Positions 40,749-48,857 of a stretch of 64,000 bases of DNA are shown piece by piece. A program made the translations under genes and the position numbers. Below the pieces are notes generated by a model. That model did no database searches, was not told the DNA's origin, and saw nothing but the letters and a program-made list of their open reading frames with translations. Origin of the DNA: Pelobacter propionicus DSM 2379 (GTDB lineage: Bacteria > Desulfobacterota > Desulfuromonadia > Geobacterales > Pseudopelobacteraceae). The stretch covers positions 2,799,501 to 2,863,500 of the forward strand of contig NC_008609.1 of the NCBI RefSeq assembly GCF_000015045.1, read 5' to 3'. The stretch's first letter is position 1; every line of letters begins with the position of its first letter.

Positions 40749-42983
40749 ATGGCTATGCATCAAACTCCCCCCACCATCGTCGAAGTAGCCATTCCGCTCC
40801 CCCTGGACAAGAGCTTCCACTACCTGGTTCCCCCGTCGCTGCTTGAGCAGGCGCAGCCGGGGAAGCGGGTGCTGGTCCCCTTCGGCAGCCGCAAACTCAC
40901 CGGCTATCTGCTGGCCTTCGCTCAGACGGAAGACTGCACCAGACTGAAAGAGATCATCGATGTCCTGGACAGTGATCCGCTCTGGACCGATGGGGAACTG
41001 GAGTTCTTCCGCTGGGTGGCCTGCTACTACCTGTCCCCCCTGGGGGAGGTGATCAAGACGGCGCTCCCCGCCGGCATCAACCCGAGGAGCGCAAAGGGTT
41101 CTGACCAGGCCGTGGCGGGAGGGAGCAGGATCAGGCGCGAGGCGCTGTACCTGCCCGCGGATGGCGCCATGCCGGACCGTGCCCTGGGCGCCAAGGCGGC
41201 CCAACTGCTGGAGCTGCTCAGTACGGAGGGGGAGTTCACGGCAACGGAGCTGCGCAAACGCTTCGGCTCCTGCTCGCCCCAGCTGAAGCGGCTGATGGAG
41301 TTGGGGCTTGTGCGCCGGGAGGAGCGGGAGCTGTTCCGCGACCCCTTCCGGGACGAGACCGTCCAGCCGGACAGGCCGCGCCAGCTCAACCAGCACCAGC
41401 AGGCGGCCCTGGACAGCCTGCTGAGCCGTCTGGACAGCCGGGAATTCTCCCCCTTTCTGCTGCACGGCGTCACCGGCAGCGGCAAGACAGAGGTCTACCT
41501 GCAGGCCATCAGCCATACCCTGGCGCTGGGGATGAGCGCTCTGACCCTGGTGCCGGAGATTTCCCTGACCCCCCAGCTGGTGCGCCGCTTCCGGGCCCGC
41601 TTCGGTGACGGCATAGCCATCCTGCACAGCGGGCTGTCCGACGGCGAGCGCTACGACGAATGGCGCCGCATCCGGCGCGGCCTGGTCCGCATCGTCATCG
41701 GCGCCCGTTCGGCCATCTTCGCCCCGCTGGAGCGGATCGGCATCATCGTGGTGGACGAGGAGCACGACTCCTCCTTCAAGCAGAGCGACGGCCTGCGCTA
41801 CAACGCCCGCGACCTGGCCCTGGTCAGGGGGCGCATGGAGGGGGCGCTGGTGCTGCTGGGATCGGCCACCCCGCTGATCACCTCCCAGTACGCCGTGGAA
41901 CAGGGGAGGCTGGGACTGCTCACCCTGCCGGAGCGGGTGCGGGGCATCCCCATGCCAACGGTGGAAACCGTGGCCATGCAGGGGGTCAAGGGGACCATCT
42001 CCGCCCGCCTGCTCCAGGCACTGGAAGAGACCCTGGCCAGCGGGGAACAGTCCATCATCTTCCTCAACCGCCGCGGCTTCGCCACCTTCCTGGTCTGCAG
42101 CGAGTGCGGTCAGCCCCTGACCTGCCCCAACTGCTCCGTCACCCTCACCTTTCACCGCGGCCGCGGCCAGAGTGTCTGCCACTACTGCGACTTTGCCATC
42201 CCGGCCCCCGGCATCTGCCCCGGCTGCGGCTGCCCGGAATTGAAGGAACTGGGTGCCGGCACCGAACGGGTGGAGCACGAGCTGCGTGAACTGCTGCCGC
42301 ACGCCCGCATCCTGCGCATGGACAGCGACACCACCACCGGCAGGGGGAGCCACGACCGGCTGCTGAGACGCATGAACGACGGAAGCGCCGACATCCTGAT
42401 CGGCACCCAGATGATCACCAAGGGGCATGACTTCCCCAGCGTGACCCTGGTGGGGGTGATCAACGCCGAGGCCAGCCTGCACATGCCCGACTTCAGGAGT
42501 TCCGAACGCACCTTCCAGCTGCTCTGCCAGGTATTCGGCCGTGCCGGCCGCGGGGACACACCCGGCCGGGTGATCCTGCAGGCCCTGGACCCGGGGCATT
42601 ACGCCATCCAGTGCGCCATTGACCACGACAGCGCCGGCTTCTACCGCCAGGAACTGGAGTTCAGGCGCGAGGCGGGCTACCCCCCCTTTTCCTTCCTGGC
42701 ATCCCTGGCCCTGTCAGGCACCTGCGAGGAGGCGGTGGAGCAGCGCGCCGAGGCTGCCGCCCGTCTGCTGCTGAACATCAAACGGGAGCAGAAGCTGCGC
42801 ACCGAACTCCTGGGGCCCGCGCCGGCGCCGCTGTACCGCCTGCGCGGCCGTTTCCGGCGCCGCATCCTGATCAAATCCGCCTCCCGCTCCGAACTGCGCC
42901 GGCTGATCGTCGCCTGGCGCGACCAGCGGGACTCCTCCAGCGTTCGGGAAGCCATGGATATCGATCCGCTGGACATGAGCTGA
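40749..42983 (+). CDS. priA: Primosomal protein N', replication restart helicase PriA
   Basis: 744 residues. PriA reloads the replisome at stalled forks. Order: N-terminal DNA-binding domain (VAIPLPLDKSFHYLVP, GKRVLVPFGSRKLTGYL), winged helix, helicase domain with Walker A HGVTGSGKTEVYL and Walker B VVDEEHD, zinc-binding insert with eight Cys (CSECGQPLTCPNC, CHYCDF, CPGCGC), then QMITKGHDFPSVTLVGV and QVFGRAGRGDTPG. Complete. It is translated from ATG 40749, or 40755 as a second choice. Confidence 0.96.
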   Translation: MAMHQTPPTIVEVAIPLPLDKSFHYLVPPSLLEQAQPGKRVLVPFGSRKLTGYLLAFAQTEDCTRLKEIIDVLDSDPLWTDGELEFFRWVACYYLSPLGEVIKTALPAGINPRSAKGSDQAVAGGSRIRREALYLPADGAMPDRALGAKAAQLLELLSTEGEFTATELRKRFGSCSPQLKRLMELGLVRREERELFRDPFRDETVQPDRPRQLNQHQQAALDSLLSRLDSREFSPFLLHGVTGSGKTEVYLQAISHTLALGMSALTLVPEISLTPQLVRRFRARFGDGIAILHSGLSDGERYDEWRRIRRGLVRIVIGARSAIFAPLERIGIIVVDEEHDSSFKQSDGLRYNARDLALVRGRMEGALVLLGSATPLITSQYAVEQGRLGLLTLPERVRGIPMPTVETVAMQGVKGTISARLLQALEETLASGEQSIIFLNRRGFATFLVCSECGQPLTCPNCSVTLTFHRGRGQSVCHYCDFAIPAPGICPGCGCPELKELGAGTERVEHELRELLPHARILRMDSDTTTGRGSHDRLLRRMNDGSADILIGTQMITKGHDFPSVTLVGVINAEASLHMPDFRSSERTFQLLCQVFGRAGRGDTPGRVILQALDPGHYAIQCAIDHDSAGFYRQELEFRREAGYPPFSFLASLALSGTCEEAVEQRAEAAARLLLNIKREQKLRTELLGPAPAPLYRLRGRFRRRILIKSASRSELRRLIVAWRDQRDSSSVREAMDIDPLDMS

Positions 42984-43173
42984 CCAGCCAAGCGCAACGA
43001 TGTTCCCCTCTTTCCCCTTGCGCCTGCCGGGCAAGACAGGATACATATCAGGACAATTAGTGTCCGAATTATCGCATTAGGCCATATAGTGCCGCGCGAC
43101 GGCGTTGCGCTCCTCCGCAAAATCAGCTACAGTCGCGCCTTCCACGGCAGGATCACAAACCCAGGGAGCATGA

Positions 43174-45051
43174 ATGCACCACGGCGGCATGTACGCTGAA
43201 GAGATCACCGGCAAGGCCTACGACACCCGCATCCTGATGCGCTTCGGCCAGTATGTGAGGCCCTATTCCCGCACCATCGCCGTCGTGCTGGTGACGCTGC
43301 CGCTGGTGGCTGCCTGTCGCCTGGCCCAACCCTGGCTCATCAAGCAGGCCATCGATAACCATATCACCACCGGGCGCCTGGCAGGGCTGGAGGAGATCGC
43401 CCTCCTGTTCCTGGCGTTCCTCATGGGGGAGGCGCTGTTCGCCTACCTGCAGGTCTATCTGTTGCAGTCCGTGGGACAACGGGTCATGTCAGACATGCGG
43501 GCGGAGCTCTTCCGGCACGTCACGGGGCTGCCGGTCTCCTGGTTCGACCGCACCCCGGTGGGGAGCGCGGTCACCCGCCTGACCAGCGATGTGGAGGTGC
43601 TGGGGGAGATGTTCGCCTCGGGGCTGATCACCATCGTGGGAGACATCCTGCTTTTGATCGGCATCGTCTCGATCATGCTCTGGATGGATCCGCGGCTGTC
43701 ACTGGCGACCTTTTCGGTGCTGCCTCCGCTCCTCTGCCTGACCTGGCTCTTCCGCCGCCGCATGCGCCAGTCCTTCCGCGAGGTGCGCGCCCGCCTGGGC
43801 AGGCTGAACGCCTTTCTGGCCGAGAGTATCGGCGGCATGGCCATCATCCAGGCGTTCAACCGGCAAAATGACGAGCAGCGCCGCTTCAACGAGCTGAACG
43901 CTTCCTACCGGGACGCCAACATGCCGGTCATCCTGTGGGACGCCTCGCTCTACGCCATCGTGGAGGCGCTCTCCTCCGTTGCCGGCGCCCTGATCATCTG
44001 GTACGGCGGCGGCCGAATCCTGGCCGGCGCCCTGACCTTCGGCGTACTGGTTGCCTTTCTCCAGTACATACAGAAGTTTTTCGGCCCCATCCGCGACCTG
44101 TCGGCCAAGTACTCGGTCATGCAGGGGGCCATGGCCGCCCTGGAGCGCATCTTCGCCCTGCTGGATACGGAAGATGTCCAGGGTTCGAGATTCGAGGTTC
44201 GAGGTTCGAAGGTTGCCCCCCTACCCCCCAACCACGAACCACGAACCGCCCCTCTCGAACCGGCAACCGCGCACCGTGAGCAACGCCCCCCCCTGATCGA
44301 ACTGCGCCACGTTTGCTTCAGCTACCGTGAGGGGGAAAAGGTGCTGGATGATTTCAGCCTGACCGTGCGGCGCGGGGAGCGGGTGGCCCTGGTGGGGGAG
44401 AGCGGCGGCGGCAAGACCACCATCACCCGCCTTTTGACCCGCTTTTACGAGATTCAGCAGGGGGCCATCCTGATCGACGGCAGAGATATCGGCACCCTGG
44501 AGGTGGCGGAACTGCGCCGCCGCATCGGCATCGTCCTGCAGGACCCCTGCCTGTTCAGCGGGAGCATCGAATTCAACATCCACCTGGGGGACGAACAAGC
44601 CAGGCAGCGGGTACGCCAGGCAGCGGCCGGCGTGGGGGCCGACCGCTTCATCGAGCGTTTGCTTGCCGGCTACGGGGAAGAGGTGCGGGAGCGGGGCAAC
44701 AACTTTTCCGTGGGCGAAAAACAGCTGATCTCCTTTGCCCGCGCCCTGGCCTTCGACCCGGAGATTCTGGTGCTGGACGAGGCTACGGCAAGCGTTGACT
44801 CCGCCGCGGAGCGGATGATCCAGGAGGGAATCAGGGGGCTGATGCGGGGACGTACCTCCCTGATCATCGCCCACCGCCTCTCAACTATCCGGGATGCCGA
44901 CCGTATCGTTGTCGTCCAGCATGGGCGCACGGTGGAAGAGGGCACCCACCAGCAGCTGATGGAGCGGCGTGGGGTCTACCACCGCCTGCACCAGTTGCAA
45001 TTCAGCGAGACCACAGCGACACATACCACCAGAGCGGAGCAGACACCATGA
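43174..45051 (+). CDS. ABC exporter, fused permease-ATPase (MdlB/MsbA-like)
   Basis: 625 residues: six-helix permease domain (~25-320; start YVRPYSRTIAVVLVTLPLV) and ATPase domain (~375-605) with Walker A GESGGGKTT, signature NFSVGEKQLISFARAL, Walker B ILVLDEATASVDS and switch His IIAHRLSTI. The linker (~335-370) holds a repeat-derived insert (GSRFEVRGSKVAPLPP...) encoded by 44185-44275, absent from usual family members. It forms a homo- or heterodimer in the inner membrane; substrate unknown. The globin-PsiE gene overlaps its end by four bases (ATGA), so they are co-translated. Confidence 0.92.
   Translation: MHHGGMYAEEITGKAYDTRILMRFGQYVRPYSRTIAVVLVTLPLVAACRLAQPWLIKQAIDNHITTGRLAGLEEIALLFLAFLMGEALFAYLQVYLLQSVGQRVMSDMRAELFRHVTGLPVSWFDRTPVGSAVTRLTSDVEVLGEMFASGLITIVGDILLLIGIVSIMLWMDPRLSLATFSVLPPLLCLTWLFRRRMRQSFREVRARLGRLNAFLAESIGGMAIIQAFNRQNDEQRRFNELNASYRDANMPVILWDASLYAIVEALSSVAGALIIWYGGGRILAGALTFGVLVAFLQYIQKFFGPIRDLSAKYSVMQGAMAALERIFALLDTEDVQGSRFEVRGSKVAPLPPNHEPRTAPLEPATAHREQRPPLIELRHVCFSYREGEKVLDDFSLTVRRGERVALVGESGGGKTTITRLLTRFYEIQQGAILIDGRDIGTLEVAELRRRIGIVLQDPCLFSGSIEFNIHLGDEQARQRVRQAAAGVGADRFIERLLAGYGEEVRERGNNFSVGEKQLISFARALAFDPEILVLDEATASVDSAAERMIQEGIRGLMRGRTSLIIAHRLSTIRDADRIVVVQHGRTVEEGTHQQLMERRGVYHRLHQLQFSETTATHTTRAEQTP
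44185..44275. repeat. Heptad GGTTCGA repeat element inserted in frame in an ABC transporter linker
   Basis: The plus strand repeats GGTTCGAG three times with small changes (44185-44210), passes a C-rich spacer and then carries AACCACGAACCACGAACC (44229-44246) and CTCGAACC, roughly the reverse complement of the first half. It is thus an imperfect hairpin of about 90 bases. It keeps the reading frame and falls between the two ABC domains. It shares GGTTCGAGATTC with the copy at 3607-3652. Confidence 0.65.
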
Positions 45052-45947
45052 TAACCATGCAGGAACTACGCGAACACTACCGCTTCACCGACGGGGATGC
45101 CGAGCTGCTTCTGTCGCTCCAGTCCCTGGCACAAGAGCATTTGGACAGTTTCTCCCAGGAGTTTTACGACTACCTGTACGGTCTGCCCGACACGGCCGCC
45201 ATCCTCAACAAATGCAACCGGGTCCACCTGCGCCAGATGCACAACACCTGGTTTTTATCGCTCTTCTCCGGCATCTACGACAACCACTACCTGAGCCACC
45301 TGGTACGCATCGGCCACGCCCACGTCAGGGTGGGCCTCAACGTGCATTTCGTCAACGCCGCCATGAACCAGGTGCGCCACTTCCTGCTCAACCTGATCGA
45401 CGGCAGCTACCACGACCGGGAGCAGCGCCGCCTGCTGCGCGAGGCGGTGGAGAAGATGTTGGACATGAACCTGGACGTGATGGGCAGTTCCTACCGCGAG
45501 GAGGAGATGAAAAAGGTCTTCCTCTCCCGCAGGGTGGAATCTTACCTGATCACCGCCACGGAACGCTTTACCTTCGGGCTCAACCTGATACTGGTGCTGG
45601 CCCTGGCAGGGCTCTCCATCTCGGTGGTCTGCCTGTTCGTCTGGGATATCGGTCACATCTTCCAGGGCAACATAGAGAAAGGGATCCTGAGCGCCCTGGG
45701 TGAGCTGCTGATCCTCTGGATGATGATCGAGCTGATGGACAACGAGATCAAGAATCTGAAGGGGGGCAAGTTCAACATCCTGATCTTCATCGGCGTGATC
45801 ATCGTGGCCATAATCCGCGAGATACTGATCTCCACCCTGCGTCACGACGACCTGACCACCCAGGGCTTCCTTGCCGGAACCCTGCTGATCCTGGGGATCG
45901 TCTACTACCTGGTCTCCCTGGCCCAGAAGAACATGACAAAGGGGTGA
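45048..45947 (+). CDS. Globin-coupled sensor fused to a PsiE-like membrane domain
   Basis: 299 residues. Residues ~5-155 fit a protoglobin/globin-coupled-sensor domain: HYRFTDGDAELLLSL, FYDYLYGLPDTAAIL, LFSGIYDNHYLSHL and RIGHAHVRVGLN, in which His92 is the expected proximal heme ligand. Residues ~165-295 have four hydrophobic helices (LNLILVLALAGLSISVVCLF, LLILWMMIELMDNEI, NILIFIGVIIVAIIREI, FLAGTLLILGIVYYLVSLA) with the spacing of PsiE-family proteins. Known globin-coupled sensors end in MCP, cyclase or kinase outputs, so a PsiE output is unusual. It should sense O2, NO or redox state at the membrane; output is unknown. ATGA overlap with the ABC gene before it. Confidence 0.82.
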   Translation: MITMQELREHYRFTDGDAELLLSLQSLAQEHLDSFSQEFYDYLYGLPDTAAILNKCNRVHLRQMHNTWFLSLFSGIYDNHYLSHLVRIGHAHVRVGLNVHFVNAAMNQVRHFLLNLIDGSYHDREQRRLLREAVEKMLDMNLDVMGSSYREEEMKKVFLSRRVESYLITATERFTFGLNLILVLALAGLSISVVCLFVWDIGHIFQGNIEKGILSALGELLILWMMIELMDNEIKNLKGGKFNILIFIGVIIVAIIREILISTLRHDDLTTQGFLAGTLLILGIVYYLVSLAQKNMTKG

Positions 45948-45949
45948 AC

Positions 45950-46558
45950 ATGGCCACCCTGCCCGCAGCCCATATTCTGGCCGGCTTCACCCACGGCTTC
46001 CGCCACCGCCGGGAACTGGCCCGCATCCTGGCTGAGACTCCCGCCAACTGTTCCATCCTGAGGCTCGACCCACACAGACTCAGGGCCGAGGGCATCCGGG
46101 TGCTGGCCCTGGATTTCGACGGCGTGCTGGCGCCCCACGGAAGCCCCGTCCCGCTCCCCGTGGCAGTGGAGTGGATGGATCGCTGCGCCGCGCTCTTCGG
46201 CGAGGCGAACATCTTCATCCTCTCCAACAAGCCGACGGACGAGCGCCGCCAATGGTTCGGGAACCGCTTCCCCGCCATGCGCTTCATCTCCGGCGTACGC
46301 AAGAAGCCGTTCCCCGACGGCCTGGAGAGGGTCGCGGAGATGGCGGTGGTCCCACCTTCAGCCATCCTGATGGTTGACGACCGGCTGCTCACCGGCTGCC
46401 TGGGAGCGCTGGTGGCCGGCGCCCGTCCCGCCTACATCCGCGCCCCCTACGTCTCCTTCAGCCAGCGTCCCCTGGCGGAGCTGGTCTTTATGCTGCTACG
46501 CTCATCCGAGCGGCTGCTGGTCCGCCTGGGGGGGGTAACCTCCCAATATATCGAATAA
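45950..46558 (+). CDS. HAD-superfamily hydrolase, YqeG-like (subclass IIIA)
   Basis: 202 residues from ATG 45950 (AAGGGG upstream; a GTG at 45944 overlapping the previous stop is possible). HAD motif I is LALDFDGVLAPHG, motif II NIFILSNKPTD, a Lys in GVRKKPFPDGL, and motif III ILMVDDRLLTG. No cap domain, as in the YqeG/GEP4 type that includes phosphatidylglycerophosphate phosphatases. Substrate unproven. Third gene of the ABC-globin operon and convergent with the integron integrase. Confidence 0.82.
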   Translation: MATLPAAHILAGFTHGFRHRRELARILAETPANCSILRLDPHRLRAEGIRVLALDFDGVLAPHGSPVPLPVAVEWMDRCAALFGEANIFILSNKPTDERRQWFGNRFPAMRFISGVRKKPFPDGLERVAEMAVVPPSAILMVDDRLLTGCLGALVAGARPAYIRAPYVSFSQRPLAELVFMLLRSSERLLVRLGGVTSQYIE

Positions 46559-46603
46559 AGCCAAGCCTGCCCCACATCTCCACGGCCCTACCGATTCTCC
46601 CAA

Positions 46604-48010
46604 TCAGAAATCCAGCGGGCTCTTCGGCTCTTTCACCGTCCTGACCGGCACGCAGTGGGTGTAGATCATGGTGGTTTTCAGGCTGGAATGTCCCAACAGG
46701 GTTTGAATCACGCGGATATCGTAACCGGCCTGCAGCAGGTGAGTGGCAAATGAGTGACGGAAAGTGTGTGATGTTACCCTCTTGGGGATTTTAGCCCTGC
46801 GCACCGCCGGATAGAGCGCCTCCTGAAGCTCCGATTCATGCAAATGCCAGCGCCGACGCTGGCCGGTTTCCGCAACCAGGGTCAGATTCTTCTGAGGGAA
46901 AAACCACTGGTGGACGAACTCCTTGGGCGCCTTGGGGTATTTCTTCTCCACAGCGTCATCCAGAAACACTCCATCGTACCCGGCGCTCAGGTCCCGGTCA
47001 TGCAGTTCGCCAACCACCTTGATCTGCGCTCGCAATTCCGGCACGAGCGACTCCGGCAACGGCACGGTGCGATCCTTCTTCCCCTTGCCGTGGATGGTAA
47101 GAATGCCGGCGTCAAAATTGAAATCCCGCACCCTCAGTTGAAGACACTCGAACTGCCGCAATCCGCAGCCGAACAGCAGCTTCACCACCAGATTAAACGG
47201 ATAGGAGAGCTGGGCAAGGATGGCGTCGATCTCGGGCCGGGAAAGAACGACCGGGATATACAAAGACTTTTTTGCCCGTGGCACGTCGCGCAGCTCACCG
47301 AATTCCCGTTTCAAGCCGTGGCGATAGAGAAACAATAGGGCATTGAATGCCTGATTCTGGGTTGATGCCGCAACTTTGCATTGTACCGCCAGGTACGTCA
47401 TATATTCCTTCACATCAGCGGTCGCAAGTTCCTGTGGTGACTTATCCTTCAGGAAGCGCTGGAACTGCCGGGACCAGTTGGCATAGGTTTTCAACGTCTT
47501 GCGGGAATAATGGCGCACCTTGATTTCTGCCGCCATCGTGGCCAGCAGTGCATCCCATTCCGGTGATTTTGATTTTTCCTGATATCCAGCCTCGGTATAC
47601 TGAGATGGACTTCTCCTGACGATGAGGCGTTCTGTTTCATCGGGAACAGATTGAGACTCAGCCGGGGCCGACATTTCATATTCTTTCAATTCCGCTACTG
47701 TTCCGGCACCCGCCTCAAGAGAGTAACGTTCCCGAACTTTCGTGTATTCTTCCTCTTGCTTCATCTCAAAATAGAGCGAGACGGCATGGGCAGCCCGCTG
47801 TCGCTGATTGTCAGACTGTTTCTTCTCCCGCAGTTTTTCGCAGAACAGCCGAACACGTTCTGACTTGGATTCAGGAACCGGATACTTATCGCAGAAATCA
47901 AGATAATACCGCAGCCACTTTTTGTACTCCGCATGAATGGCAGCGTCGATTCCCCGCGTATTGAGATGCGCAACATAGCCGGTAAACATGGCATTCGGAA
48001 TAAGTAGCAT
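46604..48010 (-). CDS. intI: Integron integrase (IntI-type tyrosine recombinase) with N-terminal extension
   Basis: 468 residues from ATG 48010 (AAAGGAG upstream). The tyrosine recombinase residues are present: R285 (FGCGLRQFE), Lys in GKGKKDR, H415 and R418 (HTFRHSFATHLL), H441 (LLGHSS) and Y450 (TTMIYTH). The segment LDDAVEKKYPKAPKEFVHQW through RRRWHLHESELQ is the extra patch found only in integron integrases, which lets them bind folded attC hairpins. IntI1 has 337 residues; here ~135 more precede the usual core-binding domain, and residues ~20-90 (YKKWLRYYLDFCDKY) resemble another SAM-like core-binding domain. It reads away from the cassettes, the standard layout. Confidence 0.95.
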   Translation of the reverse strand: MLLIPNAMFTGYVAHLNTRGIDAAIHAEYKKWLRYYLDFCDKYPVPESKSERVRLFCEKLREKKQSDNQRQRAAHAVSLYFEMKQEEEYTKVRERYSLEAGAGTVAELKEYEMSAPAESQSVPDETERLIVRRSPSQYTEAGYQEKSKSPEWDALLATMAAEIKVRHYSRKTLKTYANWSRQFQRFLKDKSPQELATADVKEYMTYLAVQCKVAASTQNQAFNALLFLYRHGLKREFGELRDVPRAKKSLYIPVVLSRPEIDAILAQLSYPFNLVVKLLFGCGLRQFECLQLRVRDFNFDAGILTIHGKGKKDRTVPLPESLVPELRAQIKVVGELHDRDLSAGYDGVFLDDAVEKKYPKAPKEFVHQWFFPQKNLTLVAETGQRRRWHLHESELQEALYPAVRRAKIPKRVTSHTFRHSFATHLLQAGYDIRVIQTLLGHSSLKTTMIYTHCVPVRTVKEPKSPLDF

Positions 48011-48134
48011 GCCAATCTCCTTTGACATTGTTTTTACTTCAGACTATATTGCCCACTAATTAACTCGTGCCTATATTGTGTTGCATATCAAGATCACCAA
48101 CTGAGCCAGGAAGAACCGAAAATTATTTCCGGGA

Positions 48135-48291
48135 GGTTGGCCATAAAACTTTACAACATGCCACATATCATGTTGGCCAGTTTGATTTTATATATATTTT
48201 AGTAACTTGAGTAAATAATGTTTTATGTTTTACGCAGTGGCATCCAGATCTGGTGGAATGTTGACTAGGTCTGATCAATAAGGCGTTGGCA
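48135..48291. other. Candidate attI region of the integron
   Basis: Upstream of intI, GTTGGC occurs three times in the same orientation: 48136-48142 and 48172-48178 (both GTTGGCC) and 48285-48291 (GTTGGCA), the last just before the first cassette gene. CAACATG/CATGTTG forms an inverted repeat at 48154-48175. Repeated GTT-core integrase sites plus a core next to cassette one is how attI sites look. The exact crossover point is inferred. Confidence 0.55.
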
Positions 48292-48857
48292 GTATAGAAC
48301 CTACAAAAAAGGATTTTTATGATGGACATTCTCGGGGCTATTGGAGGAATTGCAGGAGTCGTCTCAACAATTCTGTTCGTCATATTCCGTAACAGCGCTC
48401 AGAAGTACGTTGATGAAAAAGCAAAAAATTTGGCAACAATTGAAGATACTGCCAGGATTACAACAGAAGTAGAGAAGGTGAAGACGGGGTACTTGCTTCG
48501 ATCCCATGCGTGGAAGCAGATTTTCGAAAAAGAATACGCCCTTTTAAAGGAAGTATGGAATTCAACATGGGAATTTCAGGCAACAGCACGGTCCCTTCGG
48601 CCAATAATGGATCATTTGCCCGAAGACACAGACAAACAACGAGAGGTATTTATTGAACGGCATAAAGTCTTTGCTGATAGCGTTAAGAATTTTCGGGATG
48701 TAGTGATAAAAAACAAGCCATTTATCCCGCCTCGTGTTTATGAGATATGCCTTGCCCTTCGCGAGATTGTTGTTGAGTTACAGGTCGATTTTGAAATTAG
48801 CTTCAATGATGATCAGCGCGCGGACTGGAGGAAAATTCACGAATGCGGAAAAAAACT

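Noticed and set aside
40743-42626. 627-codon antisense frame over priA
   Set aside because: A high-GC shadow: priA is complete with all motifs on the other strand, while this frame is Gly/Ala/Gln/His-rich with no family.
44185-44275. GGTTCGA repeats considered as a CRISPR or minisatellite array
   Set aside because: Units are seven to eight bases without spacers and form a hairpin; no cas genes are nearby.
48011-48318. LexA/SOS box upstream of intI
   Set aside because: Neither the CTGT-N8-ACAG form nor the GGTTNNCNNNNGNNNACC form is present.
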